Below, piece by piece: positions 46,401 to 57,760 of a DNA stretch of 64,000 nt. Position numbers and translations under genes: made by a program. The DNA is from Gymnopilus junonius. Its lineage: Eukaryota; Basidiomycota; Agaricomycetes; Agaricales; Galerinaceae. Location of the stretch: positions 124,001 through 188,000 of the forward strand of contig JADNYJ010000002.1 of assembly GCA_015501075.1 (NCBI GenBank). Direction: 5' to 3'. Each line of letters starts with the position of its first letter. The stretch's first letter is position 1. The notes beneath the pieces are model-generated. The model was given only the letters and a program-made list of their open reading frames with translations, was not told the origin of the DNA and did no database searches.

Positions 46401-48721
46401 AAGGTTAGGGCTATCTTGGCATGGCCATGCCCTGAGAGTTCAACTCAGGTCCATTCATTTATTGGTCTTGTCTGTTACCTCTCTGCTTTCCTTCCCAGGT
46501 TGTCCGACCACACTGCAGCTCTCTCTGACCTGATCACAAAAGATGCTGACCGTGTTTTTCCTGCCTGGACTGACACGCACCAAACAGCATTCGATGGTAT
46601 CAAATCTCTAGTGGTTGGACATGACTGTTTGACTACAATCGACTTATCCTTAATTCCTGAGTACAAGATCTATGTTATGATGGATGCCAGCAACAAAGGA
46701 AGTGGGGCAGTACTCTCTTTTGGCAAAAATTGGGAGTCTGCAAGGCTGGTTGCATTCAAATCGAAAACCTTTAAAGGTGCAGAGTTAAATTACCCTGTAC
46801 ATGAAAAGGAAATGCTGGCAATTATCAAGGCACTCGCCAAATGGAGGGTTGACCTCCTTGGTGTTCCTTTCATTGTCTACACCAACCACAAAACATTGGA
46901 AAATTTTAATGTCCAGCGCGACCTGTCTTGCAGGCAGGCACGCTGGATGGAATTTATGTCACAGTATGATGCTAAGATTGTTTACCTCAAAGGTGAAGAC
47001 AACACAGTCGCAGATGCCCTTTCCCATCTCCCTGCCGATCAGTCTTCTGTGCACGCTGAGGCAGAGCTCTCTGGATGACAAGCTTATGAGTTCTGTACCA
47101 CGGATGATGAGGAAGATGCAGTCTGTGCCATTTATGCTGTTGGAGATTCTCCATCCCTTGATGTGGCCTTTTCCCTGTCTGCATTGCCAATGGATGATGT
47201 TCCTCCCATGAGGAATGAGGTGTGTGCTGTCTTTTCTGTTACAACTGACAAGGTTCTACTAGATCAGATCAAGTCTGGATATGCTGAGGACAAATGGGTT
47301 CAGGGAGCCTTGGCTAAAGCACAAAGCGGCATGCCCAGAATCAAATGGATAAATGGACTGTGGTATTTGAATGACAGGTTGGTTATCCCCTGGGTCAGCA
47401 ATGTTGCGAGACTCTGTTTCGACTGGCACATGATGTCCTCAGGCATTTTGGTTTTGACAAGATTTATGGCTTGCTCCGGTCATCATACTACTGGCCTAAT
47501 ATGCACTGAGACCTCGAGGGATCTTATGTCCCTGGCTGTGCAGATTGTCAGCAGAACAAATCCACCACCTCAAAACCTATCAGACCTTTACATCCCCTGC
47601 CCATTCCTGACCAACATTGTGACTCAGTTGCTATTGACTTCATTGGACCTCTGCCCTTGGACAAGGGTTATGATGAAATTGTGATGTTTACTGACCATTT
47701 AGGTTCAGACGTGCGCATTTTGCCCTGCAAGTCTGATATGACAGCGGACGACCTTGCTCACATCTTTTTCAACAACTGGTATTGTGAAAATGTATTACCC
47801 CTTGGAGATCATTTCAGACTGCGATAAGCTTTTCATCTCACATTTTTGGAAGGCCTTGCATGCACTGACAGGTACTAAGATTAAGATGTCCACTAGTTAC
47901 CACCCTGAAATGGATGGTTCGAGCGAACGTACAAACAAGACTGTTAACCAAATGTGTGCTATTACGTCGAATGGAATCAAAGGGGTTGGGTCAAAGCCTT
48001 ACCCCTGGTATGCTTTAATATTATGAATACTATTAACAAGTCTATGGGTTTTTCTCCTTTCCAGCTTTGTATGGGCTGCTGTGCCCATATCATCCCGCCC
48101 CTGGCACCCGCTGGACCTATTGTGGTTACTCCAGAGGCTGAATGAGCACAGAAGGTTGTTGAAGACTTGAGAGCAATTACGATGGAGGCCCAGGATAATC
48201 TCCTTCATGCTAAGATTTCACAATCTGCTCAGGCTAATAAGTCTCATTTATTGACCTTTCCCTTTGCCATAGGAAACTGTGTTTGCCTTTTGACCATTCA
48301 TCGTTGGAATGACTACAAGGCTTCTGGAGAAAAGCACATTGCCAAGTTTATGCCTTGTTTTGACAGTCCTTACACAATTACAGACATGGACAAAGAACAC
48401 TCAACCATTACACTGGACCTTCCTAATTCCCCGAACAGCTTCCCCACCTTTCATACATCTCTCATCACTCCTTATGTTGAAAACAACCCTGCCCTTTTCC
48501 CTAATCACAAGTTCGAAAAGATGCCACCAATTGTCACCGAGGACGGCAAGACAGAGTATTTCATTTGGGACATCATCGACGAGCATTGTCATGGGAGGGG
48601 ATTCCAGTATCTCATTCATTGGACTGGATATGGGCCTGAAGAAGACCGCTGGTTACCTGGTTCTGAACTCAAGGACACTGAGGCCTTGGACATCTGGTTG
48701 GCCAAAAAGAAGACATCATAG
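43446..48721 (+). pseudogene. Gypsy-3 gag-pol, single long frame with transition stops and late frameshifts
   Basis: One frame runs from 43446 to about 47684. It holds gag (43560-44500), a knuckle GCFKC-stop-RFDQDHSSKTC, protease (LLDCGAHLVLMNPETADEL), RT (MPMGLRNAPAIHQQC, HIYLDDIVIWSDD intact) and RNase H (VMMDASNKGSG; YTNHKTLENF has Asn for the catalytic Asp). Stops at about 44502, 44547, 44742, 44857, 45702 and 47076 fit CAG, CGA or TGG changes. The integrase is shifted near 47440 and 47990. The tail ends in a chromodomain (EYFIWDIIDEHC, YLIHWTGYGPEEDRWLPGS) before the stop at 48721. Confidence 0.9.
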
Positions 48722-48891
48722 GATTTTTTTACATAGTGTTCTCTTTCTTTTGTGGCCAGCCGGTAGCTTTTCCCACTGGGTTTTTAATGCACCCATGCTG
48801 TGCATTGTATGTATTTTCTCATTTTTTTTCTTTTTCCTCTCTCTGGTTGCTTTTTTTTGGGGGTATTTTCATGCTTGTGGGGGGAAGGGGG

Positions 48892-49107
48892 TGTAATCCT
48901 GGCCACATGATTACGTGTTGTGGACTCTTATTTACTAACATGTGCATACTCACTATATAAAGATCCTCAGGGGTTTTCCCCTCTTTTTCTTCGGATCCCA
49001 CTTTACTCCCTTTTGTATTCCTACTATCTCTCATTTACAATCACATCCTGGTTGTATTCTTTACTGTGTGATTTAGTGTTGTCCAACATTGGTATGTTGG
49101 GCTTCCA
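48892..49107 (+). repeat. Gypsy-3 3' LTR
   Basis: 216 bp, nearly identical to the 5' LTR. Confidence 0.93.
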
Positions 49108-49329
49108 CCATCTTTGGTCTCATCTCAAGCTCTGTTCCCTCCCTCCCTTCCTTAAACACATCTTATGTACCAAAATAATTACACAGAAATACAGAAACAT
49201 GTACTAAATATGTTACAATGGGAATAGACAGCAGCAATGGCCTTTTCAATGCAGTTGAACTGGGTACTGCTTCTGCAGACTGCAATTTGAGCTGGTTCAA
49301 GGCAATAAGTATTCCTTTTGGCGGACATA

Positions 49330-49593
49330 CTGTACTATTTCAATCAATTCGGCAGGGCCCGTGATGCATGACGGGCCTGCTGAAATTTTGGTTTTGGCAC
49401 CCTCAAAAATTCACTGTGACAGGCCCAAAATTTTCGGCAGTTTAGCGCCGCAGGCAGCAAAAAATTTATATATTTAGCTTGTGACCACCAAATGATTTCG
49501 GCAACCTGGCAAAATCTCTGTGACTACCATGACATTTCGGGGATTTGAAAGGCTCCGTGATGCGTGACTGCCGAATTGAATGAAATAGTACAG
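49330..49593. mobile_element. MITE-2: TA-flanked miniature element (264 bp)
   Basis: The ends CTGTACTATTTCAATCAATT and CTGTACTATTTCATTCAATT (inverted) are flanked by TA at 49328-49329 and 49594-49595. The other arm of inverted repeat 2 shows the empty site GGACATAAGTTC, which confirms a TA duplication. Confidence 0.9.
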
Positions 49594-49715
49594 TAAATTC
49601 AATAAGTAGCTTATCTGGAGGGATTTATGGTAAATCCAGCTCACTTTACACTGGATTTACACAAAGTGAGCTGGTTCATTTCTGCTGTAAAGCCAGAGCC
49701 TCAGAGTGATGGGTG

Positions 49716-50038
49716 AAATATTTTTAGCATGGACCTGAGGATGGTGCCCTGGAATGCATCAGAACTCATCCAGTTCTGGGCTAGGCATGATGTGATTGCA
49801 CATGAAGGTAGCCGAGCTTGCAGAAAGGAAGTCAAAAAGGAAGTCAATTACAAAGGCTTTTTTTAGAGTTATGTACAGTAGGGACTCAAGGGAAATTTTT
49901 TAGTCAAAGAGAATAGATCACCAAAATTTCAGCATACTTTTCAGGAGGCAGAGAAATTTTTTTGAAGTTCAAAGGTATGGAAAAGATGTGTCTAGAGTGT
50001 ACATGAGCTCACACTGGCATGCTCAGGAGAGCTTGAGC
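49716..50038. other. Inverted repeat 2, spacer (323 bp)
   Basis: Noncoding. A direct repeat GGAAGTCAAAAAGGAAGTCAA lies near 49838. No gene is visible. Confidence 0.6.
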
Positions 50039-50642
50039 CACCCATCACTCTGAGGCTCTGGCTTTACAGCAGAAATGAACCAGCTCACTTTGTGTAAATC
50101 CAGTGTAAAGTGAGCTGGATTTACCATAAATCCCTCCAGATAAGCTACTTATTGAACTTATGTCCGCCAAAAGGAATACTTATTGCCTTGAACCAGCTCA
50201 AATTGCAGTCTGCAGAAGCAGTACCCAGTTCAACTGCATTGAAAAGGCCATTGCTGCTGTCTATTCCCATTGTAACATATTTAGTACATGTTTCTGCATT
50301 TCTGTGTAATTATTTTGGTACATAAGATGTGTTTAAGGGAGGGAGGGAGGGAACAGAGCTTGAGATGAGACCAAAGACGGCTGCCAAATACGCATCCCAC
50401 TGCCAAGTGATGGGCTGAGAAGTGGGCTATTTTTGGGCCACCCAGTGCATCAGTCCCATCAATCCGCCCTCGGTGTCCATCCCAATCAAGCTGGGGAAAG
50501 CTGTGCCTGCAAGTTCTCTCAACTTTGGAGGACACCCAGGTGCTTGAACACGATGTGTCTGCCCTCGATTGCAGGTCATGAGCACATGACTCTCGGCATG
50601 CTCGGCGCCTGCCCAAAGCCCCGTAAATCCCTCGGCATAAGT
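50039..50642 (-). repeat. Inverted repeat 2, right arm (604 bp), intact and CpG-rich
   Basis: Reverse complement of the left arm without insertions. It keeps CpG at sites such as CTCGGCGCC and CCGTCTTTGG that are decayed on the left. Confidence 0.92.
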
Positions 50643-50889
50643 CAGCCGACTGGGCACGGCTTCGCTTTCGCACAGAACCGAATTGGTACCTGAGCCGTGC
50701 CGAGCTAGCCGCAGCTGAGCGGAGCGGAGCCGTGGCAACACTAACGCAGGCCGTTTTATGGCGGATGGGAAATCCTTCCTTTAAATATATCTATCTATAT
50801 ATAGATAGATAGATTACAACAGCAATGAAATGTATCTTTTAATTTATTACAAGTCAGTCTTTTTGTTCTTCCGTTAGTATGACCCGCTC
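50643..50889. other. Spacer between repeat block and host genes
   Basis: The GC-rich part (50690-50745) has recurrent GAGC/CGGAGC words. It is followed by a perfect 24-bp TATC/GATA palindrome at 50788-50811. No coding evidence. Confidence 0.5.
50788..50811. repeat. Perfect TATC/GATA palindrome
   Basis: Three TATC-type units read into three GATA units with no spacer (24 bp), which could extrude a hairpin. Confidence 0.8.
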
Positions 50890-51431
50890 TTACCCTGCAA
50901 TCATAGCCATCCCTCCCAGAGGCGTCACTGGGCCAAACGCCCTCAGTCTGCACATCAGCCGTTGTTTTCGCACCAGAGTACGCTAACTCACCTATCTCTC
51001 CCCAATACGAGGCACCAGATACTGCCCGAGAAGAGCAGTCCACCTGAGGCAATAGCAGGCCCAGCGAATCTATGTCCCGCAAACCTTGGGTGCAACGAGA
51101 GCACCATCATCGCCAGTCCGTTGTAGACCTGCAATTCAATTCTCGTCACCCATGTCCTGACAGGGATCTCGAAAAAGACATACTGCATAGCTGGATGCCG
51201 TCTCCCAGGCATGTATGTTATCCGACGTAATTCCCTGCAAATTGCGAAGACCATGGGCTTCACCGAGATCAGCCCTTTCCTTGTCCCTGCCATTCAGACT
51301 CACATCCAAACGCGCCGGTCATCATACCAATGGAGACTGGCAGAATTAAGCATGAGCAAGCACTTCAACAAATTGCACGACAGAAGTGACTAACTGAAAC
51401 CAGCGCCAACTTTCCAAAGGTTAAAGTAAGC
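50890..51431 (-). CDS. DUF423/TMEM256-like small membrane protein (5' end unresolved)
   Basis: Exons from the 3' side: 50890-50947, 50992-51128, 51184-51257, 51304-51336 and 51401-51431 or longer. All introns are 44-64 bp and phases agree. The translation reads NLWKVGAVSIGMMTGAFGSH, then GLRNLQGITSDNIHAWETAS, then YNGLAMMVLSLHPRFAGHRF, then SGGLLFSGSIWCLVL, RAFGPVTPLGGMAMIAG and a stop at 50890. This is the DUF423 pattern (GAFGAHGL, YN/H-G-LAL, FSGSL, TPLGG). Family members are small polytopic membrane proteins of unknown function. The start codon lies in a further 5' exon or was not recognised. The C-terminus ends a little short; a TACTAAC-containing intron could extend it. Confidence 0.72.
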
Positions 51432-51712
51432 CTGCCAATAACATCGATATTTTTAGTCCATGATTTGGTACAATATAAAATATATGGGATTCCACCATTA
51501 TGATTTTGAATTTCAAGCTTTCGGGAAATGAAATTTGGAGGAAGATTGTAAGTAATGTGTGTAAGAGTTTCGTCGCTGTCCCTGACATTTCCACCCGGAA
51601 ATGAGAGGTTACGTAGGTATTAGTAAGCGGCTGAATGTTATTGACTCCGGAGTCCGTGGTAAAAGGCGATCGCAGTTCCAAAACTTCAGCACTTACTCCA
51701 CAAACGAGTTTC
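51432..51712. promoter_or_regulatory. Probable bidirectional promoter region between DUF423-like gene and SPB1
   Basis: 281 bp separate two divergent genes. It is AT-rich in its left half. The missing first exon of the minus gene probably lies here too. No specific factor site is asserted. Confidence 0.4.
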
Positions 51713-54700
51713 ATGGGTAAAGTTCAGAAAAAGACAGGAAAGGGTCGTCTCGACAAGTACTACAAGCTCGCAAAGTGTGTTTTCCCCTTGTTTTTATTAT
51801 ATGAACTTCGTATTGAACGAACCAGAGAGCAAGGGTACCGTGCTCGTTCGGCCTTCAAGCTCATTCAATTAAATAAGAAATACTCAATCCTTGAATCTGC
51901 TCGATGTACCATCGATCTTTGTGCCGCTCCTGGGGGCTGGCTACAAGTTGCAAGCAAATACATGCCGCAGAATAGTATCATTGTTGGTGTGTTGCATTTC
52001 CATGGTCCACCTTATGGCTGTCTTTATGAACTAATCCCTTCTACGTAGGCGTTGATCTTGTACCCATAAAACCCATACCTCGTGTTGTTACATTCGCTGC
52101 CGATATTACGACGCCGCAATGCAGAAACCTCATTCGAGGAGAATTGAAAGACTGGAAAGCTGATGTTGTCCTGCACGACGGTGCACCAAACGTCGGAACA
52201 GCCTGGATTCAAGATGCATACAGTCAATCAGAGCTTGTTTTGATGAGTTTGAAGCTTGCCGTCGAATTTTTGACCAAAGGAGGAACTTTTGTTACTAAAG
52301 TTTTTCGGAGTGTGGATTATAACAATCTTATTTGGGTCTTCAATCAATTGTTCAGCAAGGTCGAAGCAACGAAGCCTCCCTCGTCTAGGTCAGTGCCTTT
52401 ACTTTGTATATTGATTGATAGGCCTTAATCCCTCATTCCAGAAATGTATCCGCCGAAATATTCGTCGTTTGTCGAGATTTCTTGGCACCTAAACATATTG
52501 ACCCCAAGTTCCTGGATCCGAAACACGTTTTCAAAGACCTCGCATCTACCATTCCTTCAGAACAATCAGGCCTATCTACTGGCGACGCACAATCCAACGT
52601 TTTTCATCCAGAAAAAAAGAGGCGGCATCGCGACGGTTATGCTGATGGCGACTATACTTTGTTCAAAACTATCCCAGCTTCGAAATTTATTCTTGAAGAT
52701 GATCCGATATCCGTCCTAGGCAGTGGGAATAAAATCACCTTCTCGTCAGAAGAAGAAAAAGGGTAAGATCCATTGAATCCATGCCAATTATCCTCTGACC
52801 GTGTCTATTCAGGTGGTTAGTACTCGGCGTTACTACCGACGACGTCAAGGCAAATTGTGAAGATTTGAAAGTTTTAGGGAAGGGTGACTTCAAAGCTCTC
52901 ATCAAGTGGAGGTTAGCTCTTCGGGAAGAGGCAAGCCCTAGCATTATTCCTCATTACTTGCTGAAGCTGAACCCTCTGTTATAGCTGGGTCTTGACTTAA
53001 AAACGAAGGATACAGAAGATGTGACTGAGCACGTAGAGGTAGTGGAAGTCGTGGATGAAGAGCAAGAAATATCCGAAGAGGTATTTTATTCTCTTTATAC
53101 ATGAGACTAAGGTAGCTCAAGGCAAGCAGTTGGAAAGATTGAACGCTCAAGCTGCCGCTCGGGCCAAACGCGAGAGACGTCGGGCGAACGAGTTAAAGAC
53201 CAGGACGATCCAACGCATGCAACTGCAAATGACTGCACCCTTGGACATCGGAATGGAACAGCAGGATGCGGCTTTGGGCATAGGTCAAGACGATGTCTTT
53301 GATTTGACCCAGGTCAAACAAACACAACGCAAAGATCGGGACGTCGTGTATACCCTAGATGGTGACGGCGACGATATCATGGTCGATAGCGAAGTTGAGG
53401 ACGCGGAAGGTGAAGCAGATGGCCAACCTCTCAATTCAGAGGAGGAGAAAGAAAGAAGACTAGCAAATCTCGAAGCTGAACTCGATGGACTCTACGATGA
53501 CTATCAAGGGCGAATGCGGGAGCGCGATGCGAAGTATAAAGTCAAGGAAGCGAGAAAAAACAATGCAGAACGCGAGGAGTGGCACGGAATCAAAGCTGAC
53601 GATGAAGAAGAATCAGACAGCGAAGAAGGTGGTTGGGACAAGTTTCAGGAAGCCAAGGTTGACGATGGCGACGCCTTTTCCTCAGACTCCTCCAATGAGT
53701 CGGACGCCGAGGTCACCCCTGCTTCAACGGCTCTCAAACGAAGACGTTCTGAAAAAGAACAGGATATCAACCAAGCAAAAAAACGTCAACGCCGTGTACT
53801 AGGCGTTGCAAGCATCAAGCCAGAAGTCTCGATCAGTACCGCCGCTAAAGTTTGGTTCTCGCAAGGCATCTTTTCGGATATCAATGGGTTAGACGAACTC
53901 AGCGAGCCCGGTAGTCATGAAAGTGTCAGTGGTAAGGAGGAGGCTTCCGAGAGTGACGAAGAGGGCCAAGTGGGTCTTAGAGATCAAAATTTGTTTTTCA
54001 CAACTTACCATTGCGAATGTCCATATTTTTAGGACTCGCTTGAAGACGATGAATTTGAAATTGTTCCACAAGACGATGACACAGAAGAAGAATTTTGGGA
54101 TGGAGACAACGAAGACCAGGATGAATTCGTGAAGTCTAACATTCAGAGTGAGTAGCAAACCTGCTTTGACGAGTTAACGTTCTTTATATGTTTGTAAAAC
54201 AGAGCACGGTTTGACAAGTGCCGAAGCAGTGACTCTTGCTCAGCAACTTGTCAACCGCGAAAAAACCAAAACACAGCTAATCAACGACGGTTTCAATCGA
54301 TATTCGCTCAACTCAAAAGAAGGCCTCCCGTCTTGGTTCCTAGATGATGAAGCAAAAAATTACAAGGTCAATATTCCTGTGACTAAGGAGGCAATGGCTG
54401 CTCTCAGGGCAAAGCAACGGGCTTTGGATGCTAGACCCATCAAGAAGGTGGCCGAGGCCAAGGCCCGCAAAAAATTCAAGGCTGCCCAACGACTCGAAAA
54501 AGCGATGAAAAAAGCCGAAGGTGTCAATGCCACTACTGACATGTCAGAAAGGGAAAAGGCCCAGCAAATAGAAAAACTAATGCGAAAAGGTGCTTCAGCT
54601 GCCAAGAAAGCCAAAAAGGAAGTCAAGGTTGTAGTTGCAAAAGGTGCTCACAAAGGTGTCAAAGGCCGACCAAAGGGTGTAAAGGGCAGGTACACGATGG

Positions 54701-54828
54701 TCGATTCGCGAATGAAGAAAGAAGTGAGTGAAAACCTCTAGTCGATTGAAAAGTCTCAGAACTCATAAACTTACTTTCAGGTGCGGGCTAAGAAACGGAA
54801 AGAGAAGGCTGCAGGAAAGCGACGGTAA
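51713..54828 (+). CDS. SPB1: SPB1, AdoMet-dependent rRNA 2'-O-methyltransferase of the 60S pathway
   Basis: Ten exons: 51713-51774, 51826-51986, 52049-52388, 52442-52762, 52813-52930, 52985-53080, 53130-53969, 54033-54147, 54203-54723, 54781-54828; 873 residues (yeast Spb1 is about 840). The start [20 protein letters not shown] matches the family. The FtsJ domain shows [24 protein letters not shown] (AdoMet loop), [19 protein letters not shown] and [10 protein letters not shown], giving the K-D-K-E set. A conserved middle part ([13 protein letters not shown]) and a Lys/Glu-rich C-terminal domain follow. It acts in the nucleolus on pre-60S large-subunit rRNA. Intron 5 (52931-52984) starts with GC, not GT. 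The 3' edge of intron 6 is less certain. Confidence 0.95.
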
Positions 54829-54898
54829 TCTAATTGACCTTAGCGTATTACGGTTTAGAGTATGACTACAACAGCCCATTCGGTACTATTCCGTCCTA

Positions 54899-57569
54899 TC
54901 AGTCGAAAGGAGAAAATGTTTCAGCAGGTCTTCGGATCTCCAACTCATATGGTTGAATCAGAAGATCGCAACTGCGGATAAACTTATTCCAGCCCAAGGA
55001 GGTGCTGTAATCTTCGCAGACAATCTTCCAGGGAAAACATTTAGAATGAAATGTAAGGTAAGGGTGTAGAGCCTGACCTTGCAATTCGTCATAGTTTGTC
55101 CACTTTCAGGATGAAAGACGGTGTCAGTGAGAAGATCTATCTCGACATCCGCTAAATTCACTTTCTTGTGTTGCTGAAGAACGTAAGAATTAGCATGCAA
55201 AAAGTAAGTAGCCCCCGAATGTGTAAATCTGAGAGGCAAATCAGATGACAAGCCATCCGACCTAAGTCGTTTATTATCAGAATAGTAGCTAGATACAACG
55301 AAGAAGGACATACCGGTCTTGGTTCAGAAGAAAAAGGCGCAAGTCCTCTGGTAAATCAGACGCTGGGATGGCTTGCGTTTTATTGGCAGACAGGCGAAGG
55401 TCGGTTAGGCTAACATTTGTAAGGTAAGCGAGCTGCAACGTTAACAATGTTTTCCGATACTTACCGAGAGGGAATTAAGATATCAATGTTTTTGTCGGCA
55501 CTCGTAGAGCAGGAAACATCGTCTAAATCCAAAGGAGTTTCATTCGTCTCATTATCAGATACTGGTATTTGCGATGCCGGAAGCTGCGGTATTTCGATCG
55601 TCAAGGTACCCAACCGCTGGTCAGGATCCGAAAAGTGATCGACTGGTGAATTTTCAGCTTGATAGATCAATCTTCGAAAATATCGTCGCTTATACGCAGA
55701 TGTCGAACATACGGCCTTTGGAACACTGCTCCGGCCAGGAAGTCAGATTAAGCGGAGTCGAGGACAGTCATATAATGACCTTGGACTGAACACAACATGG
55801 TCAGGGTGTTCTTCAGCCCATCGAAGGACTTCCGATGCATCAGTGGGACCCACGAGAGGCGGTACAAGGGTTGCTCGTTGTGTTGACGGGGATAAAAATA
55901 GAATGTGGCCAAAGCTGTAGATAATAGTCAACTATAATTTCTTGTGGTGGAACTTTCAGATAACCTACCAAACGCTTATCACACTCGAAGACGACAGTTG
56001 GTGGCCTGACTCTTTCAACAACATGTCTGCCAGAGTATTTTTCAAGTCGATTCTAGTACTTTGGGGGATTAAGTAACCATATAGCAGGCTGAAACTGACT
56101 CGTTTACCTAGCAGACGATGCCACCGTGTCCAAGATGTCAATTAAACTGGATGTATCGGAATGGGGAAAGTGAGCAGCATCTGTCCATGTTCCTATCCGG
56201 CGATATCGGAAGGTCGAGCCAAGTGGCGCTTGCCATGATAGAGGCTGGGGAGGGGAAAAGGGGAAAAGAGAGTAAACGGGAAGAGAAGATTCGTTGGAAC
56301 TCATAGCTTCTGGGAGATACAGCGCTTGCCTGGGTGGGCTGGCTTTCTTCAAAGCTTTCAGATCTAACACCAATTACTTGACTGCATAACCGAACACACC
56401 TGAGTGGACACCTGCGTAACGAGTTGCTTGGCGATAGATAGTGTCTGAGGCTGACTCTTCAAGAACGATATCGAAAGCTTGATGTAACATTAGTAGATCA
56501 AAGGCAAGTGCACAAAAAGTAAGCCAACCTTTACATCATCCAGAATTTTCACGTATGCGCCTGCCAGACGGGAAATAGACTGCGCTATATCTGGTCCTAG
56601 TGTTTTGGAGAAAGGAAGAGGAAAAATATCGAGATCTATGTCCTAGCCATGCCATTGTCATAAGGCAAAAGAAAGACATGAAATTTTACTTACTTTCTTC
56701 AGGGTTTGCAAGTAGGCGTCAATTTGCTTCAGAGAGCCCTTCAAACCCGTCACTCTGAGAGACATCGGGTTTGCCGTAAAGGACAATGATACATTATACT
56801 GCCTCGATAAATTAAGCAAATTGGTACCATCTGCAGATAAAATGAGAAAAAATTGACTGATTTTTACAAAGAATTGACCTTTTCCCATCAGAAGGAACGA
56901 TTGGGCGGGGTCCAAGTAAAATTCTGCATGACGCATCGTCTACATCAACGAAGAGGCAGTTGGGTTGAAGAACAAATCCTTACGACGTTCTGAGACCTCT
57001 GACCAATCGATCCTATCTTGCGAAACTTTTGCAAGTGACGGCCAACCCCATTTCTCCTCCAATATCTTCACGGCAAAGGTACGTTTATTGCCGCGATGAT
57101 GGGGGGATGGTAAACCATACAGCTGTAAAAATTGTCGCAATTGCGGCTGAGAGAAGGACCTCATCAAGGAGCTAATCACTTCATTATAAATGGTTTCATA
57201 GTCCGGCGACTTTGGATTTGCGACTTTTGGGGGCTTGTAGCGCTCAATGTCTTCCAGCTTTAGCTCATGCTTGGTGGTCTGTAAATGACCCAGATAGTTC
57301 TCAATGGGATTCTTCGTCTGAGACCTCTCGAATAGATGTTGTCTGTCCTTCTTGCGAGTTTCAGCTGCAGTGAGTTCAGTAACTTCGAGTAACTCCTTGG
57401 CCAATGAACTCTGTGTTGTACTCGAGAGTTCTTGTTGCTCGGGAGAGGGTCTTGACTGCGAACGTGATGAAACGGAATAAGACGAGTGTAAACCTCTCCG
57501 GTAATGCCAACGTTCGGAGCAACCTTTGAGAATAGAAGTCTGACGGCAACGAATGGCGTTGGTAGACAT
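54899..57569 (-). CDS. SLS1-like mitochondrial inner-membrane regulator of gene expression
   Basis: Multi-exon. Clear 5' exons are 56984-57569, 56879-56923, 56694-56830 and 56529-56642; later exons lie around 56104-56350, 55743-55931, 55461-55670, 55090-55310 and 54899-55040. The N-terminus MSTNAIRCRQTSILKGC is basic and looks like a mitochondrial targeting sequence. A helical segment (PQLRQFLQLYGL, KRTFAVKILEEKW) is followed by a KH-like domain (LLMGKDGTNLLNLSRQYNV, NPMSLRVTGLKGSL). The C-terminal part has SLS1-like strands (PLGSTFRYRRIGTW, FGHILFLSP). Yeast Sls1 coordinates mitochondrial transcription and translation at the inner membrane. The stop at 54899 lies 70 bp from the SPB1 end, so the genes converge. 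The family call rests on remembered pattern. Confidence 0.7.
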
Positions 57570-57760
57570 GATGTGCAGTACAACTTAAAAAAGTTGTAGT
57601 GCTTCGATCACACAGATTACGTACAAGCTTATAGGCGTCACTGGGCATTCCCAATTGGGCTATATAAATCCTAAAAGCTACTATACACGTCGTAAACAAA
57701 CAATCCTGGGTAGCAAGGCAAAAGCCATGGACATAAGTGTGGATCCGCCTGCAGTATTGA

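Larger units (their letters stand above)
43206..49107 (+). mobile_element. Gypsy-3: complete Ty3/gypsy chromovirus (5.9 kb)
   Basis: Two LTRs of equal length (216 bp) at 43206-43421 and 48892-49107 read TGTAATCCTGG...CTTCCA. A purine tract GGGGGGAAGGGGG lies before the 3' LTR. It was inserted into the left arm of inverted repeat 2. The target duplication is CTGTC at left and CCATC at right; both derive from CCGTC, which the other arm still shows. Confidence 0.95.
42940..49715 (+). repeat. Inverted repeat 2, left arm (603 bp net, split by gypsy-3 and MITE-2)
   Basis: Pieces 42940-43205, 49108-49327 and 49596-49715 together match the reverse complement of 50039-50642. Subtracting gypsy-3 with one 5-bp duplication and MITE-2 with one TA leaves 603 bp, against 604 bp in the other arm. 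CpG sites of the right arm are mostly TpG or CpA here. Confidence 0.9.

Noticed and set aside
50281..50741. Minus-strand frames of 104 and 130 codons in the right inverted-repeat arm
   Set aside because: The same frames are broken in the left arm, and their composition follows the repeat. No domain is seen.
51421..51714. Minus-strand 97-codon frame overlapping the SPB1 start
   Set aside because: It is antisense to SPB1 exon 1 and the promoter region, with no family resemblance.
53889..54626. Minus-strand frames opposite SPB1
   Set aside because: They are shadows of the Lys/Glu/Ala-rich C-terminal domain.
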